The notes beneath the pieces are model-generated. The model was not told the DNA's origin. It searched no databases and worked only from the letters and a program-made list of their open reading frames with translations. 64,000 nt of DNA. It comes from Isoetes taiwanensis (taxonomy: Eukaryota; Streptophyta; Lycopodiopsida; Isoetales; Isoetaceae). The position numbers and the translations under genes are program-made. Shown piece after piece: positions 9,470-20,101 of the stretch (within the stretch, counting starts at the first letter, position 1; the number at the start of each line of letters is the position of its first letter). Where the stretch lies: positions 8,279,365-8,343,364 of the forward strand of contig JAJEKV010000050.1 in NCBI GenBank assembly GCA_021234155.1, given 5' to 3'.

Positions 9470-11530
9470 GTTATTTGAATGAAGACATGGCACAATCTGC
9501 AATAATTCATGAGCCTAAGCACTACTCTAACAAGCAGTTAGATGACTCGTCCTTACAGATATATGCACATGGTAAAGACAAATCATAAGCAATTACTTCT
9601 TCATGGACAGCAAGCCATCCAAAACGCACGTTGGCCAGCATAAGATTTGTTTTTCCTGGGGCGTCATTATAATATAGTGTTCTTCCTTACATATTTACTC
9701 TAAGTAGGTCCACAAGAACTTAAAGAACGTTACTTTTTATCTGATGGCCCAAGTTAGTATCAGGTCAATGAGATTGATAGCATCACCGTACAAAGAAATC
9801 ATCAATCTCGGAATTGACCAACTCCTACGGGGCTCGTGACTCCCAAAGAAAATCCTTGACTAGATTAGAGATTTCTACTTCAATCTATGCATGGTCGGAG
9901 CTCTTAAATTAGAAGTTGCTTCAGCATTACTTCATCATACTGCAATCCTGGAAATTCATTTTGTTGCACATATTTGTGCACCCTGTATTGATGCCCTATC
10001 ATGTATTGGTTCACTGTTTAACTGTGATCACAGGATTTAATATATGCAAACACAAACCTAGATAAAGAAAACCACAAATTTGCAAAATTCTAACCAATTG
10101 AAGAACAAGACGTACCAGATTATTATTCGCTTCTATAAATGATGAATAGAGAAGAAAAGCTTTGTGGTAGTTGATCCAGTTGGACTTGCTTGTGATAAAC
10201 ACTTGCCAAATTCCCTGCACACAATCATCCCATAATCCAGGAACCTCCTGTCACGCTAGACTCCAGGCCAGATGTATGATGATCTCCTTCTGCTTTATTA
10301 ATGCAGATCATTATCTTCCGGCACATTGAAAAATTGTGAACATATTCTTGCACACTGCTCTCTCTATACACATGAGAATCGAGAATCAGTGATGGGATCC
10401 AGATAAAGAATCAAAAAAATCCAGGCCAAGCCAACCCACCACCAATATAAGACTTTCATAAAAAAATACTTTACAAAAATAGAATCTTGCAGGAAGCCTT
10501 TCAAACGTCCCAAATAAAGCCCCAACTACGCATCTTCACATGTTTAAGAAATAAGAAAACAACAGAAACGAAAGGATAGACCGTTAGGATCTTTTTGTAC
10601 ATCACATCAAACATCTTTATTAGACCTTGAGAACGTCACACAACACAAACCCCAAGTCTTGACCCCAATAACAACAAATTACAGATAACTAGATAACTAA
10701 ATCCCATTATGTTGATACTTACCATAAGCAGTAACATAGTCTGGACGCAGCTGACTTGCTCTTAGGTACCATACAATAGCTAAGCTCAATGCTGCTGGTG
10801 GAACTCGTGGCCAACATGAAACCCAGAGATTCGTGCTGCACATTTTAGTTTGGCTCTCTTAGTGTTTCTTCAGAACATATCTCAATGTAAACAAGAAGGG
10901 GAAGATTTTTACCTCTTAGCTGAGAAAATCCAGTGGTCTGCAGCTGTAAAAAGGTTTAAAAGTTCAAAGATCTATTCTCGGCCTTGCTGCTAAACAAAGA
11001 AAAATAGAGGGCATAACCTTTGTCAAATCGCACCTCCAGTTTCGAGAATAACCTGCAAATACTTCTTCAGGTCAGAGCAGTACCATGAGGAAGCAAGGCA
11101 TACCGAAAACCAGAAAAGGGTCTCTGTTGCAGGGCAAAACAAAACCAAGATCACGATTAGGGATTTGAGGCAGGGGATACGAACCTAGAAAAACATGGTT
11201 AACTTATGAAGAGCCATTTCTTGTGCCTCATCTGGCGTCGTGGTTGACCTCTGCATCGATTTGCCATAGACAATAGGATGCTCGGTGCATTTCATAGCAA
11301 AAGGTTTAAGCCAGATATATTACTTAACTGTGCTAAACGCCGGCCTCTGCCGTAGCCGAGCTTTGAGCAACAGACGCCATAGCTCAAAGTGTAGAACCGT
11401 AAGTAAAGAATGTGGACCTCCATGATCGGGCCGCCATCCCATAGCCAACACGAGCGCCAAAATAACGATTCAAATTTTTTTTCCCATCTTCAAGGTCAAG
11501 AACATGGTTTGCCATGTCACCATATATTTC
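9470..11530. other. AT-rich DNA without a supported gene
   Basis: Read on both strands, no frame over ~70 codons and no motif is recognised. It may hold introns or decayed upstream parts of the exon at 9291-9461. Confidence 0.4.
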
Positions 11531-11780
11531 AAGTAAAACATGGAAAAAGGAGAATCTTACCATGTTATTTTAATGGATATCCCAATGATTAAAGAGCCAA
11601 ACAAGAATTTGTAGTTTAAGTTTACATACCAAGTATTTGTAAAAGTGAGTTAGGCAAGTAAAACATGGAAAAAGGAGAATCTTACCATGTTATTTTCATG
11701 GATATCCCAATGATTAAAGAGCCAAACAAGACTTTGTAGTTTAAGTTTACATACCAAGTATTTGTAAAAGTGAGTTAGGT
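11531..11780. repeat. 125-bp tandem duplication
   Basis: The units at 11531-11655 and 11656-11780 share AAGTAAAACATGGAAAAAGG, TGGATATCCCAATGATTAAA and ACCAAGTATTTGTAAAAGTG. Only a few substitutions separate them, so the duplication is recent. No coding role is apparent. Confidence 0.9.
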
Positions 11781-11800
11781 CTCAGTGGACGATAAAAAAA

Positions 11801-11827
11801 CTATTCTATTCTATTCTATTCTATTCT
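11801..11827. repeat. (CTATT)n microsatellite
   Basis: Five pentanucleotide units, CTATT repeated, follow a short A-run. Confidence 0.9.
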
Positions 11828-12039
11828 GCCCTCTAAGCCAATAGCACTTTGCCATGTGGCTTGTTTTCTTTTCTAGGAACCTGTCACTTTTTGCATGTCA
11901 AGATTTTTACGTTATATTCTGTCTGTTTACTCCACATTCGAAGATTTCTATCTGTCGTTCTGTGTTTCTACCTCACCTTTTGCTCTTTTTACCTCACGTT
12001 CTGCCCACAGAATCGTACCTAACTCGCTTCCCCATAACA

Positions 12040-12142
12040 AGAATGCCCTCTTGGGCAACATTCTGGTTGTGTCAGCCACGCCTCTGCGCTCTGTGCGTCG
12101 GCGTGGCTTCCACAACCAAAATGTTGCCCAAAAGGGCATTCT
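12040..12142. repeat. Long imperfect hairpin, 43-bp arms and 17-nt loop
   Basis: The left arm 12040-12082 (AGAATGCCCTCTTGGGCAAC ...) and right arm 12100-12142 (... GTTGCCCAAAAGGGCATTCT) pair at 39 of 43 positions around the loop 12083-12099. The size and pairing would suit either a MITE-like inverted repeat or a plant miRNA-type foldback. Flanks are AT-rich and I could not define a target-site duplication. The apparent 114- to 149-codon frames across it on both strands are a by-product of its symmetry. Confidence 0.8.
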
Positions 12143-12149
12143 CTTATAC

Positions 12150-13630
12150 ATAATGTGTATTTGGTATAGTATTGTTGCATGCGCAACAATTTGGGGCAAG
12201 TCTATACCGGATATTCCGTTGACTGGCCTAATTGCTATCATTGGTAATTTCCCCGTAGCTATTCCCTGCCTATCTACTATGCTCAGAACCACGAGGGAGA
12301 CGTTGAAGATTGTTGCTTATGAATTTTTTAATTTGGATAGATGAGACGTTCGCGACCTGTGGTATGAATAAAACAACGCATAGCTGCTTCCATCCTTTAG
12401 TTTAGGATGCCTTAGTTTTAACTGCATGTCTGTTGTATATTGCCTTATGCCTACCAGTTTCAAACAAATCCATGCAAGTTTCTCATGATTTCTAGAATGT
12501 GATTCTGCAATAAACATGAGCTAGGATTTTTGGGAGTGTTAATTGCAGATGGAGATTGGAAGGGACATTCCTGTTTCAAAAATTGATGATGGAAAAACTT
12601 GTTCGCATAGCATCGTATTTTGAGGGGTTCCCATCATCAAGCTTAACTCTATTATATGTCGCATTTGCTAGAAGAAGTGCGCGGTGTTTGAGGCTACCCA
12701 TGGATGAATTGGTTGGGGCCAATTTTTACTGAGCATTATATTGTGATTTCTTAAATTTAGGAAGGCAACTGCTTCCATTTCAGTTTAGTTATTCAAAAGA
12801 GTACACCTCAATAAATACAACTACTCTTACTCAATGCATCATGCATATATTTTTGGAGTTCAATTCGAGATTGATGAGAATGTGAATACTGCTCCCATTG
12901 TCATGTAATAGAGATGTGGAAGCCTTAAAGATTCCCTTACTATATTTGACAGAATTTATACATCTCATAGAAGACCATTTTTCCAGCATGTTGACAGAAT
13001 GTTTAGGCAGTTCACTTGCAAAGGTATAAATTCATGCATATTTACTTTCATTAGCATTTGCTGCATGAAAATCGTGATCACTTTTGTTCCATGCACCAAC
13101 TTTATGATGTGTTCGCAATGTCCTGTAAGACGGATAGATGAAGTAGAACATAGAACCATCATTCAATTAAATTGGGATTATGTCTATTCCAAAATCGCGT
13201 CGTATAAGCATTTTATTGACCATTATATTGAATTAACCACACTTTTGCACTGTGTTCATTTTCGGGCTGGGAATATGCATTTTATGTGAAAATGCAAAGG
13301 CATTCAAATATTCGATGCAAATGACCCATATTATGACAGAATGTAGGCAGTTGAAAAAGCAGGAAATTGCCTATTAATTCGCACATTCACGGACGACAAC
13401 GAAATCTAAACAATGAAATTGTAAAGCTTTACGAGTAAATAACAACAAGCAAGTTGCTACAAAACAGAGATTTTTTTGGTTCAAATGGCGGGTGGCGATT
13501 TGCTTGGCATAAATAACGATTACAATAGAACATAAACTACAAAACTAATCCGATTCATCGTCCCTCAGCGCCAAGTAGCGGTCCCGAGATCCCGTGGATC
13601 ATGAACAAACCATGCTCGATTCCATATAAG
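12150..13630. other. AT-rich DNA without a supported gene
   Basis: Nothing recognisable on either strand. Short echoes such as GTTTAGGCAGTTCACTTGCA and a GACAGAATGT word that occurs twice (near 12990 and 13335) do not form an ordered repeat. Confidence 0.4.
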
Positions 13631-13635
13631 ATGGA

Positions 13636-13815
13636 TTACAACATCAAAGGGATCGAGGATAGAAGCGGGACGGGATTCATAGCAACGACATCAAGCCGAT
13701 CCCCAAGTTCTATTTCTAGTTTCGCGACACACCGCAGAGGTCCGCATGGTTCATCTTGCGGGTAATAGAATGTGCCATAATAACAAGGAGAAGGCGGAGA
13801 AGCCGATTCTGTGGG
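13636..13815 (-). CDS. Possible terminal exon of the minus-strand composite gene
   Basis: The minus-strand frame runs without an ATG from a CAG acceptor-like site near 13809-13815. It reads SPPSPCYYGTFYYPQDEPC, LRCVAKLEIELGDRLDVVAM and NPVPLLSSIPLM, and ends at TAA 13636-13638. Composition is protein-like. It follows the phosphatase-like exon (14043-14765) in the same direction and may be a later exon, although that exon already ends in its own stop. No family recognised. Confidence 0.35.
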   Translation of the reverse strand, partial: PTESASPPSPCYYGTFYYPQDEPCGPLRCVAKLEIELGDRLDVVAMNPVPLLSSIPLML

Positions 13816-14042
13816 CTATTTCATGCATACCTATTTATACACACCAAAATTATTGACAAGATATACCTACAAATTATTGCAAGTATAACAAAACCGTATT
13901 ACGTAATATAAAAAAATAATAATGCATTACGTAACCAATAATGCTTTGATAAAAGAACACAATATATATTCAAAACCTTTCGTGATAAAGTATATTTCAT
14001 ATTCAAAACTTTTTGGAAAGTGTATTTCTGTATACATATATA

Positions 14043-14765
14043 TCAAAAAAGTTCCCTTTCTAGGACGATTTTCTCAAGTTCCCTGTCAATTTCCCCTGTC
14101 CGATCAAGGTGTGGGTATAGTGTGTGTATCTCTTCGACCGTTTTTCCTGAAGCTATTTCTTGCAGGACACTAACAAAGCGAAGCAGGAAGTCATCATTGT
14201 CAAAATCTTGAGGATGATAGGATGGCGGATTCAATGACTGTGACTGATTGAAGCAACACTTTAGAGCCGCCATCATCCACAATGATTATGCCTTCCTTAT
14301 CCTCAACACCTAGGGCATCCATCATGTTGCGCAAGCATTTCACAAATATCTTTTTACCTGTCGGTTCTTTAGGGTTTGTGAATGAAGCACATTTGCTTTG
14401 ATCCCAGATGGACGCCCAATTTCTATTTAGCTCAGGCACTACTTTCAAAACATCCTGTATATTTCTATGCTCCATGGATGACCAAATTGCAACGAAAAAC
14501 AGATCAAGGGCTGGTCCAACATCTCCTTCGGATAAGGGCGCGGGTAAACATATTTGGTGCGTGTCTCAAATGGTTGTTGCGCATACCATGACTTTTCAAA
14601 CGTTGTTTTAGGTAACGTTCTACATAGCACACCATTCAAATCAAAGACCAGTACTTTTGGGGAAGCCAAATCATTTTCGTAAGGAGAACAATAACGTATG
14701 AGATGAAAGAAATGGAAAACAAAACGCAGCGCCAGCGCGATTTCATGAATGATGCATGTCAACAT
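14043..14765 (-). pseudogene. FCP1/NIF-like HAD phosphatase domain, frameshifted
   Basis: The minus strand encodes SPKVLVFDLNGVLCRT, the first HAD motif (DxDGxL type; plant FCP1-like proteins often read DLNG). It is followed by YVYPRPYPKEM, then in a shifted frame ALDLFFVAIWSSMEHRNI (motif II region), SIWDQSKC, GIIIVDDGGSKVLL (DD acidic motif III/IV) and SLNPPSYHPQDFDNDDFL to a stop at 14043-14045. The order matches the NIF/FCP1 fold, which dephosphorylates protein serines in better-known members. At least two frame changes (near 14490 and 14240) break it. It sits inside the large insertion, downstream of other minus-strand exons. Either a captured host gene or an accessory ORF of a transposon is possible. 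Confidence 0.6.
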
Positions 14766-14868
14766 AATTCAAAAGTATGCTCTAGGAAGCGCAAATCGCG
14801 CCAGCGATTTCTATAAGCTTCTAGTTTGAAAAATGCATGGATATCAAAAAGGAATATTGTCACGATAC

Positions 14869-15012
14869 CTTTTCGTCTTCATCATTCCCCGTGTTCTCTT
14901 CATCCCTTGCATCTTTATTACGAATTGCCTCCGGCCCGCTAGAAGCACCAACCACATCGGTTGAGATCAGATAGTGTGAACTACGGCTTGATAGTTCATT
15001 ACTCTTTACGCT
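14869..15012 (-). CDS. Possible exon, Ser/acidic linker, of the composite gene
   Basis: On the minus strand the frame SNELSSRSSHYLISTDVVGA, SSGPEAIRNKDARDEENT, GNDEDEK runs directly into a GTATCG donor-like site at 14868. An adjoining frame just upstream reads DNAKDDDNNNLDDEADSKS. Such acidic, Ser-rich sequence looks like a disordered linker between domains of a nuclear protein. It precedes the phosphatase-like exon by ~100 bp, which would be the intron. Confidence 0.35.
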
Positions 15013-15221
15013 AACCGGCTAGTGTTATCGATTTGGAGTCCGCTTCATCATCAAGATTGTTATTATCATCATCCTTGGCATTGTCATACCGGTCTATATT
15101 TTGAGGGGCCAAGAATGTTCACGAGCATGTCGATAGGTACTTGGTGATCCGGCCGTCGTCCATGTCATCCATGAAGTTGGTGCCACGCAATGCCCTGCCT
15201 CGGACTCTCCGTTCCTTAAGC

Positions 15222-15760
15222 AAATCAAGGTATTTCGGCCTTCGAGCTAGAAGCTTTGTTTTTTGCACTGCCGATTGGTCCCCTAGGGGCTTCCTCTAGT
15301 ACTTTCTCAAAGAAGAGGTCCAAAAAATTTCTGGCTCGATCATCGGAGACGACGCTCTGGCATTTCCTTGCTAACTTCAAAGCTTCTCTACCGATGTAAC
15401 CTCCAGCGTGAAGTTCCCAAGCAAAGTTGTTCCCAATGGACAAAATGCTTCAATGAGATTGGGAAAGATCCATAGAGAACCCGTTCTTGTTTAGCTTCCC
15501 CTTATGTGAAGTTAGGAGCTCATACTTAATGTGGCCCACAAGAACTGGGTCGTCCTCGTTTTCTTCCTCATCCTCCTCTTCCTCCTCTAACTCTTCCACG
15601 ACCTTGACAGCCTTCCCCTTGTCTTCTTGCTCCAGATAGAAGACGTTTAGCGCAGATGCGCGTTCATCTAACGATAGCACCGCCATGCTAGTTTCTCTCC
15701 ATCCGCTTTTCCTTAAGCCTTTCATATTCCTTATCATCCATAATGGCTATCATAATAATA
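15222..15760 (-). pseudogene. Acidic coding piece of the minus-strand composite gene, frameshifted
   Basis: Minus-strand frames give MDDKEYERLKEKRMER, then in a different frame LSLDERASALNVFYLEQEDK, KVVEELEEEEEDEEENEDD and VGHIKYELLTSHKGKLNKNG. After a short break they continue with IGNNFAWELHAGGYIGREAL, KLARKCQSVVSDDRARNFLD and LFFEKVLEEAPRGPIGS. The long Glu run is typical of chromatin or nuclear proteins but is not diagnostic. I do not recognise the globular part. Frame changes near 15700 and 15445 show a pseudogene or uncorrected indels. Confidence 0.4.
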
Positions 15761-15871
15761 AGCACATGAGAAAGTTTACTTCTTCGTCTTTGAAGTCACC
15801 GTCCTTGGTTTCATCTATGAGGATCGCTGTCGTGATGACTTTCACGATTCTAAGTCATTTGCAAAGACTTA

Positions 15872-16340
15872 GAGCATATGCATAGGACAATGGGAGGGAC
15901 ATATAGTGACGATTGTGTAATGCATTTTAACGTCGTGCAACCACTTGCATATGTTGAAGAACGTATTATAGTCTTCAAGTGACCATCGGGCGCCTCGACT
16001 ATCAAGAAACCTAAGAGTGTGATATCATGAGGACCTTCACCCACTTACGGCAAGGCACACTTGAAACCAAAGTGGACACTTGATAAAAAATGTGGATTCC
16101 GTCTCGGGTCCGCTTCACCAATAACTTTTCGTTTCAAAGTCGGATGCAACTTTTGTGTGAATTCCACCGATCTTTGCAACGTTCTTCAACCTGGCGCTTG
16201 ACAAAGTCCTTGGACCAAAATACATACTTCTTTAGGTCGCCGTTGGAGACGTTATACTTTTGCATTAGTCCTAACTCCGACAACGACCACTCGATGTAAG
16301 CCTTTGCAATTCCTCACCAACTGCCTTCTTGAGCACTCTA
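15872..16340 (-). pseudogene. Coding piece of the minus-strand composite gene, unknown domain
   Basis: Read in minus-strand order: AYIEWSLSELGLMQKYNVSN, GDLKKYVFWSKDFVKRQVEE and RCKDRWNSHKSCIRL. After a stop and frame changes come LVKRTRDGIHIFYQVSTL and YNTFFNICKWLHDVKMHYTI with VTICPSHCPMHML. These are protein-like, Trp-containing stretches, and they continue from the piece at 16370-16751. The family is not recognised. At least three frame breaks occur. Confidence 0.4.
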
Positions 16341-16369
16341 ATATTCTTATAGCCGTCATAGATGCATCT

Positions 16370-16751
16370 TCAAAGGATTCCATAGCCTTTGTTCTTTGAG
16401 GTTTTCTTGTAAAGGATTTCCTTTTCGATTAACCTATCCAAGACTGAGATGAGTTCTTGATCTTCTAATCCCCGGGCCTTCCTCATCTCATTTGTATGGA
16501 TATCAAAAAATTGATGTGTCAACGGGGAGGAAATCTTCCTTGTGAATCCGGCAACTTCTTCTCCGCGTGGCGCCCCAGAATTCATTCCATTTCTCCCATA
16601 CGGGATCTGAAGCAAAAACTATCTTGCGGGCATCCTTGGGCACAGTTGGTTCTTGGCAGGCATCACCCTTTTCATCTCCTTTTTTTTTTTTCTTTGATCC
16701 GGTGCTCTTGTTCTTGTCACGTATTATAGTCCGACTAAGTGTCCTTTCCAA
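16370..16751 (-). pseudogene. Lys-rich linker plus unidentified domain, frameshifted
   Basis: The minus strand reads TIIRDKNKSTGSKKKKKGDE, then DARKIVFASDPVWEKWNEFW and GATRR. A frame change near 16560 leads into EEVAGFTRKISSPLTHQFFD, IHTNEMRKARGLEDQELISV and LDRLIEKEILYKKTSKN. The overlap of the two frames at GATRR/EEVAG shows one original gene broken by an indel. The basic run could be a nuclear localisation signal. Family not recognised; it lies between the DGQHS-type domain and the pieces at 15.9-16.3 kb. Confidence 0.4.
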
Positions 16752-16943
16752 AGAACTTGAATTGCCGCTTTTGGTGGCCCCTGCCGGGTAGGCATTGGCT
16801 TCCCATATTCAATCCATCGGTTCGAGAGCATGCCGAAGTTGCTCTATATAGGGACTCGCAAGGAATAACCGTTAGCTTTATAATCGTGAATTCAAACAAT
16901 TCTTCTAGTTTATAATCGCCGCCGCGATTTCATATTAGAAGGC

Positions 16944-17107
16944 AAATCGCATGCCAGCGCGATTTGCCTTTCGCTAAATAGCAAAGGGTTTTGAAATAGT
17001 AGATGGTTCTAGTCGATATAAGCAAACCGGGCGCGATTTTATATTAGAATACAAGTTGCGCGTGGCTCAACTTGTATTCTAATATAAATCGGCAGCGCCA
17101 TTTGCTT
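16944..17107. repeat. Two adjacent hairpins inside the composite gene region
   Basis: The first hairpin pairs AGGCAAATCGC with GCGATTTGCCT (about 16942-16972). The second pairs TTATATTAGAATACAAGTTG (17039-17058) perfectly with CAACTTGTATTCTAATATAA (17068-17087) around a 9-nt loop. The pairing continues imperfectly outward through GGCGCGATTT / AAATCGGCAGCGCC to about 17020-17107. Both contain the GCG-ATTT motif of the surrounding cluster. They may be copies of a small foldback element or cruciform-forming sites. Confidence 0.75.
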
Positions 17108-17258
17108 ATTTGACGGAAACGTTCACCATCCCAGGGAACCCATTGCCTTCTACTATGAAATCAGCGCTACCGGGCGATTTGGTATCTGAAAAATAAAAAT
17201 GTGGGAAGAGAATTACCTTTTGTATAGGAAAGTTTTTCCCATGTCATTTAGAGGCGCT

Positions 17259-17679
17259 TTATTTCGCTAGTTCTCTAAGGTGTTGTTGACCCGCTCGAAC
17301 CGGCGGTTTCGGACGAGAATCTGACTTATAGAACAACCGATTCCGGTATCTTTGTGCCTTCTTGATGAGAATCTTACGGGCCTCTATTGAATGCTGGCCA
17401 TCTATTATCATAAAATGTATGTGCGGGTTCTCGATGAAGTCCTCGGCTTGCTCCGGATGATTACCTTTTGTTTCGGTATCGTAGGCACTACATCTGCGGG
17501 CATTGGCACCGCCACGGATTTTCGATCATCTTTGTTCAATATCTCAAGGAGTCTTTGCTTGTCATACCTTCGCTGATATAAATAGCTTTAGTGGACTGAA
17601 AAGCCCTGTCCACGTTATTTGGATGTGTGAAGTCGAGGCCCGATGGATACTTGTCGGCATATTTCTTCGATTTGCTCAT
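17259..17679 (-). pseudogene. ParB/sulfiredoxin-like domain with DGQHS motif, frameshifted
   Basis: From ATG 17677-17679 the minus strand reads MSKSKKYADKYPSGLDFTHP, NNVDRAFQSTKAIYISEGMT. A frame change follows to KQRLLEILNKDDRKSVAVPM, PADVVPTIPKQK. After another change come EQAEDFIENPHIHFMIIDGQ and HSIEARKILIKKAQRYRNR, to a TAA at 17259-17261. The order (a pair of strands, a VVP turn, then IIDGQHSIEA) resembles ParB/sulfiredoxin-fold domains, where a DGQHR-like loop lines the active or nucleotide-binding site. The assignment rests on the motif and layout only. Two frame breaks make the copy non-functional unless they are sequencing errors. Confidence 0.4.
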
Positions 17680-18253
17680 TGCCTCCAGCGCGCCGGGGCC
17701 TTGTCATCGTCACTTGTAAGGCTATTTCTTTGTCTGTAGTTTCCACGCCTCTAGAGCTAGCTTCTTCCTTGTCCTTCACTTTGCTGTAAGTAGACCTTTT
17801 GCCGAGGGGCCTCGTGCTAATGGCTCGTCGAACAACCGTAAGCCCCTCTGATATTCTTATAGGAGTCAATGGCTCGCCACCGCCCAGCCAAATTTGAAGA
17901 GGTTATCGGCCATGTCGTCCGATCTTAAAGCTCTCTTTAAAAGAGCTCGTGATTGCATCGATTGATCTTCTTTAGGCTTTTCTTATGTTTTTGACCCACT
18001 TCAACTAGTAATGGTAACGTAAAGAATCGTCATGTGCTTCACATGTAATAAGAATTCCCTGCTTCTTCATTTGATCAGTCTCTCTTAACCTTGACATGAA
18101 TATGAGGTCTGTCTTCCCACCAGTTTTGAATATCTCCACATACCATTCGGCCCCTCTATAAGATCTTCTTTCGGACATGGAGGTTCTACGAGCCTTTATT
18201 ATTCCGGATGTATCTTCTAACGCCAATACATTTGCAGTATGTAATGATAACAT
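17615..18253 (-). pseudogene. Upstream coding pieces of the minus-strand composite gene
   Basis: Minus-strand frames at 18253-18005 (IKARRTSMSERRSYRGAEWY, VEIFKTGGKTDLIFMSRLRE, TDQMKKQGILITCEAHDDSL) and 17869-17750 (IRISEGLTVVRRAISTRPLG, KRSTYSKVKDKEEASSRGVE) are protein-like and point the same way as the downstream pieces. Stops and frame changes separate them. No domain recognised; the first could be a small DNA- or peptide-binding fold. Confidence 0.35.
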
Positions 18254-18888
18254 CTTCTTTCTCGTCCTTTGCCTTTTCTCGATCAGAGGTCTCGCCTTTG
18301 CTTGGTCCTCCCTCTTTTGATTGTCTTTTGTGATCCCGTGAAATTACAAAGCACATGGGTTAATCTTTTTATGCTCAAATAAATGCTGTCGACACATATG
18401 CAACAAAAACGCGCTTGGCGTGATTTGAAAATGAATACACAAGCAAGTTCATTTAGTTTATTGGGGTCGGGAGCGGCGCGTTTTGTCCCGATCAAAATGC
18501 AACAAATACGGCGCATGCCGCTTTTTAGAAGTGACCGAAAGATAAAGAAACTAATGTAATGCCTAATTAAATCAAGGCCAGGGCGTTTTTGTCCGAATCA
18601 AAATGCTCGGGGACACAACTAACTATAAAAAATGCAACTTAAAGAGTTGAATCTTCATCGAGAGGACACAACTAACTATAAAAAAACACAACTAGCTTTG
18701 AATCTTCGTTGCCTAAGTATACAAGCTTCAAGCAAAGACATACAGAATTAAAGTACACATTAAGCATTTGTTTCCATACATTTTTGGGACATATGAACTC
18801 AAACATTAGAGGACACATGCTTCTTATTGGATAATAACTTCTGAGAAAAACATCCTAAAAAACCCTAACAAAAAAGGGACCACAGAGA

Positions 18889-19041
18889 TCAATTCTGAGA
18901 ACAAAAAAGCGGATCAATTACACGAGGCTTGTTGGATTTGTGCTTTCTATGACCTCCGGGCTTTGCATTTTGTGCTTTGGACTGTCGCCCACCTCTACCG
19001 GTAGCCTCGGCGGCGCATTTGCCGGATCCTCTAGGCGCCAT
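18889..19041 (-). CDS. Basic N-terminal exon candidate of the composite gene
   Basis: ATG at 19039-19041 on the minus strand opens MAPRGSGKCAAEATGRGGRQ, SKAQNAKPGGHRKHKSNKPR and VIDPLFCSQN, with a stop at 18889-18891. The peptide is rich in Gly, Lys and Arg and looks like the disordered N-terminus of a nuclear protein. It lies upstream of all other minus-strand pieces and just after AT-rich, promoter-like sequence, so it is a reasonable start for the gene. Local GC is higher than in the flanks, as in coding DNA. Confidence 0.4.
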   Translation of the reverse strand: MAPRGSGKCAAEATGRGGRQSKAQNAKPGGHRKHKSNKPRVIDPLFCSQN

Positions 19042-19298
19042 TGAGCGCAAGTGCGGATAGTATGAGATGGGATTTTGGTTTAAACTTATATGTATGCGTT
19101 CATAATCTTGGCCGTCAGATTTAAAACCGTAAATTCAAATTCGCGTCCTTTTAAATTTATACCGCCTTAATTAACCGCCCGTCCCGCTCATTTACAAATT
19201 TAAAATTGTGTTTTTCTTTTTAGTGCAATTTCAAGAACCATTAATTATTAATTTCAAGAAACGCATATGTGGCAATCTACTACCACCTAATCGGCCAC

Positions 19299-19430
19299 CT
19301 ACTATCAGAGCGCCCAAGATCATTCCTACTATCAGAGCGCCCAAGATCATTCCTACTTTGAGGAGCCAAGAACAATCTTCTATCGAGGCCTACAATCCCA
19401 TTCGATCGAACGCCTTCAATCCCATTCGAT
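19299..19430. repeat. Short tandem repeats (28 bp x2 and a CCCATTCGAT pair)
   Basis: CTACTATCAGAGCGCCCAAG ATCATTC occurs twice in tandem at about 19299 and 19327, followed by two CAATCCCATTCGAT words about 25 bp apart. They lie upstream of the minus-strand N-terminal exon candidate. They could be leader or promoter repeats, or chance local slippage. Confidence 0.6.
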
Positions 19431-20101
19431 GTCTCGCTGAACTATGGTGAGTGTGATTCCATTCGAATGCATTCTCTTGTTCTCTATTTTTTCGATCCTC
19501 TATTTTTTCCAATGAATTTCGGTTCTTTATCGATTGTAGGAGAAGAATGCTATCTTTTAACAAACAAACTTGAAAGAAGTAGGCTTATGTAAAATGAAGA
19601 TCTGAATCCAAATTCAATGTGTCATGGTGTTCCTCTTGGAAATAGTTTCGTAAGATTTCCATTATAAACCGCAATTATGAAGATGAGGCTCTTCCAAGAA
19701 GACATCCGGTGGCGATCACGGTTGGTGAGGAAAGTGTGGGCACATTTGTAGCATGGCCAAAAGAACGCGTGAAAAAAGGTATGTATATTTGGATATTCAA
19801 AAAAAAAAAAAGAATATATCATATCATCTGCGTGATGTTGTGAACTTTGAATTACGTGATGGTCTTTAGCTTGGTCTTATCAACCCCATGAAACTACACA
19901 TTAATGAAAATATGTAGTTTCTTGGGGTTGGTCATAACGGGCCGGAGGGCATCACAGATTCAATGTTTTCGACATTGCATATAAAAAAAAAACTAAACTA
20001 ATGACGAGAAAAGTATAGTGCAAATTGCGCCAAAGCGAGTTTGTATTCATATTCAAAAATTCTTACGCAAAAATGCGCCAAAGCGCGAATTCTTTCTATC
20101 T

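Noticed and set aside
11948-12344. 149- and 114-codon frames on opposite strands
   Set aside because: Both are opened by the 12040-12142 inverted repeat, whose two arms encode mirror peptides. No motif or splice context supports a gene.
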